DNA of 5,504 bases from an uncultured Dorea sp. (GTDB taxonomy: Bacteria; Bacillota; Clostridia; Lachnospirales; Lachnospiraceae). The notes under the pieces are model-generated. The model was not told the DNA's origin and made no database searches. It saw only the letters and a program-made list of their open reading frames with translations. Where the stretch lies: NCBI GenBank assembly GCA_910579335.1, contig CAJTUQ010000121.1, positions 1 through 5,504 on the forward strand, given 5' to 3'. Positions 3,984-5,504 of this stretch are shown here, in pieces (the first letter of the stretch is position 1; each line of letters starts with the position of its first letter). The position numbers and the translations under genes are program-made.

Positions 3984-4952
3984 ATGATATTGAGCGTAAG
4001 CCGCAGAACGGATATACCCAATTACTATTCGGAGTGGTTTTTTAACAGAATAAGAGAAGGCTTTGTGTATGTCAGAAATCCTATGAATGCGCATCAGGTA
4101 AGCAGGATTGATATAACGCCGGAGGTGGTCGACTGTATCGTTTTCTGGACGAAGAATCCAGAGCCGATGCTTCAGAGACTGGATGAGCTTGACGCATATA
4201 ATTATTATTTTCAGTTTACGTTAACGGGATATGGAAAAGATGTGGAGTGCAACATTCCGCATAAGAAGGAAAAAATGATTCCCATATTTCGGGAATTGTC
4301 AAAAAAAATAGGGATGAACAAAGTAATATGGAGGTATGACCCTATTATTTTCACGAAGAAGTATACTCCCGAAAACCATTTAAAAGCATTTGAACAGATT
4401 GCAGCGGCGCTTAAGGGATATACTGGGAAATGTGTGATAAGTTTTGTTGATTTCTACGCAAAGAATAAGAAAAACATGGAATTGCTCGGCGCATATGAGA
4501 TTGATAAAAACGAGCTGATGGAATTTGCGAGGAGACTGGCGGAAATTGCAAAGAAAAACGGGATGGCCATAGGAAGCTGTGCAAAGAGGATAGACTTGAA
4601 TGAATGCGGCATTGAGCATAATTGCTGTATTGATAAGGTTCTCATAGAAAATATGGCGGGCTCAAGGATTAAGGCCGGAAAAGACAAAAACCAGCGCAAG
4701 GAATGCGGCTGTATAGAAAGTGTAGAAATCGGTGCATATAATACATGTATGAATGGCTGTAAATACTGTTATGCCAATTACAGCGGCGAAAGTGTAGCGG
4801 ATAACTACAGGAAATATGACCCAAAGCTGCCGATGTTGTGCGGCACTCTTGAAAAAAACGATAAGCTGACCAAGAGGAAGGTAAGGTCCTTGAAGGAATG
4901 GCAGCTAAGTATTTTTGATTTGTGGAAAGAGGGCGGAGACTCCATTCCATAG
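3984..4952 (+). CDS. DUF1848 family protein with C-terminal cysteine cluster
   Basis: 322 residues. The opening MILSVSRRTDIPNYYSEWFFNRI and the following EGFVYVRNPMNAHQVSRI, VVDCIVFWTKNP and IWRYDPIIF are characteristic of DUF1848. Function is unknown. The family's C-terminal cysteine cluster resembles the [4Fe-4S] motif of radical SAM enzymes; here it is C255-x3-C259-x2-C262 (CMNGCKYCYAN), with C241 and C243 just before it and further cysteines at 199, 208, 214 and 215. It is presumably a cytoplasmic iron-sulfur protein. The start is ATG 3984, with GAGGAG (3971-3976) 7 nt upstream. The open frame extends back to 3819, but that extension is antisense to the integrase remnant and lacks family resemblance. 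No clear promoter was found. It ends 3 bp from the convergent membrane protein gene. Confidence 0.9.
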   Translation: MILSVSRRTDIPNYYSEWFFNRIREGFVYVRNPMNAHQVSRIDITPEVVDCIVFWTKNPEPMLQRLDELDAYNYYFQFTLTGYGKDVECNIPHKKEKMIPIFRELSKKIGMNKVIWRYDPIIFTKKYTPENHLKAFEQIAAALKGYTGKCVISFVDFYAKNKKNMELLGAYEIDKNELMEFARRLAEIAKKNGMAIGSCAKRIDLNECGIEHNCCIDKVLIENMAGSRIKAGKDKNQRKECGCIESVEIGAYNTCMNGCKYCYANYSGESVADNYRKYDPKLPMLCGTLEKNDKLTKRKVRSLKEWQLSIFDLWKEGGDSIP

Positions 4953-4955
4953 GAG

Positions 4956-5504
4956 CTACTTCCCTGATTTCCCCGATTCAAACCTCCGGATTACGCAGAC
5001 TGCGGTTCCGGCGGCGCATAGCATAAGAAGCGTACGGTTTAAGGCGCCGTACACGATTAAAGCCTCCCGTACTCCCTGCAGTGCAACCGGAGCGGATGGG
5101 AGATATGCGGCATACTGGCGCGAAAGCAGCGAGCCAAAATAAATCAGCAGAAAGGACAGCAAGCCGTGGCTTTTTGAGGTATTGCCGTTGAGCAGTACAT
5201 TGAGGAAAGCGATCCATTCTATTAATAAAAGGAAAAGCGACATTCCATAGTAAGCGCCGAGAATATAGTTATGTCCGGCTATGGAACTGGTAATATCAGA
5301 GTAAGAAGCCTTGTGGCTCCAAAAACTGACAGCCAGCAGTCCCGTAATAACGGCGATTAACAGAAGTGTCGCGGCTTGAAGCAGATAGCTTGCGGTGCTT
5401 CGCTTTTTTTTCAGATGACGTCTGTCTGTAAAGTGCCTGCGTCCGGTTTTCGAGCTGCCGCCGTTTATAAACGTTTTTGTGCGGTTCTGCTCCAGATAGT
5501 CAAT
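4956..5504 (-). CDS. Multi-pass membrane protein of unknown function, N-terminus beyond right edge
   Basis: The minus-strand frame is open from base 5504 to a TAG at 4958-4956: 182 residues, with the beginning outside the window. The visible N-terminal 38 residues are polar and strongly basic (KTGRRHFTDRRHLKKKR at 19-35), then four probable membrane helices follow near 39-62, 80-105, 114-135 and 156-172, ending in a short basic tail (VIRRFESGKSGK). The basic segment before the first helix suggests the N-terminal region stays in the cytoplasm. I recognise no family. A shorter reading from ATG 5243 would cut through the second helix, so the longer frame is preferred. It converges on the DUF1848 gene with a 3-bp gap and no evident terminator between them. 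Confidence 0.75.
   Translation of the reverse strand: MDYLEQNRTKTFINGGSSKTGRRHFTDRRHLKKKRSTASYLLQAATLLLIAVITGLLAVSFWSHKASYSDITSSIAGHNYILGAYYGMSLFLLLIEWIAFLNVLLNGNTSKSHGLLSFLLIYFGSLLSRQYAAYLPSAPVALQGVREALIVYGALNRTLLMLCAAGTAVCVIRRFESGKSGK

Noticed and set aside
4915..5217. Other open frames on both strands in the right-hand region
   Set aside because: The minus frame ending at 4956 runs unbroken to the window edge and encodes clear membrane helices; the competing frames have no such structure.

Overview
The window looks like part of a low-to-moderate GC Gram-positive chromosome, most likely a gut-type Clostridia (Lachnospiraceae-like). Evidence: AGGAGG-type ribosome binding sites, TTGACA/TATAAT and extended -10 (TGnTATAAT) promoters, a stand-alone rplM-rpsI operon, a DUF1848 protein, a holin-like type I toxin, and a tyrosine integrase remnant of a type common in Firmicutes mobile elements. 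The genus is not determined.

Layout. At the left edge (1-42, minus) are the first 14 codons of a glycoside hydrolase 13 (alpha-amylase family) gene. Behind it on the same strand is a complete MATE-family multidrug/cation antiporter (117-1454). A 245-bp divergent intergenic region follows, with an extended -10 promoter for the MATE gene and a near-consensus promoter for the ribosomal operon rplM-rpsI (L13, S9; 1700-2547). The operon has a hairpin-bearing leader and ends at a strong intrinsic terminator (2578-2609).

From about 2610 to 3980 lies an accessory zone. In order it holds: three 11-bp tandem repeats; a promoter whose -35/-10 spacer is filled by a perfect 16-bp palindrome; a ribbon-helix-helix (RHH) protein gene; a compact type I toxin-antitoxin module (29-aa holin-like membrane toxin at 3273-3362, convergent antisense RNA at about 3373-3467); a short sequence matching the T-arm and acceptor 3' half of a tRNA (3558-3581, minus), probably an att scar; and the decayed C-terminal third of a tyrosine recombinase (3588-3914, minus) with two in-frame stop codons. 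I read this as debris of one or more integrated elements lodged behind the ribosomal operon.

To the right is a DUF1848 protein (3984-4952) with a C-terminal CxxxCxxC cluster. It converges, with a 3-bp gap, on an unrecognised multi-pass membrane protein gene (4956-5504, minus) that runs off the right edge.

The most interesting part is the toxin-antitoxin module. Toxin mRNA and antisense RNA overlap at their 3' parts. In addition, a 13-bp direct repeat occurs at the toxin stop codon and again inside the antisense unit, and the toxin Shine-Dalgarno (GGGGTG) is repeated in the shared terminator stem. Together these give a second, trans-acting set of pairing sites.
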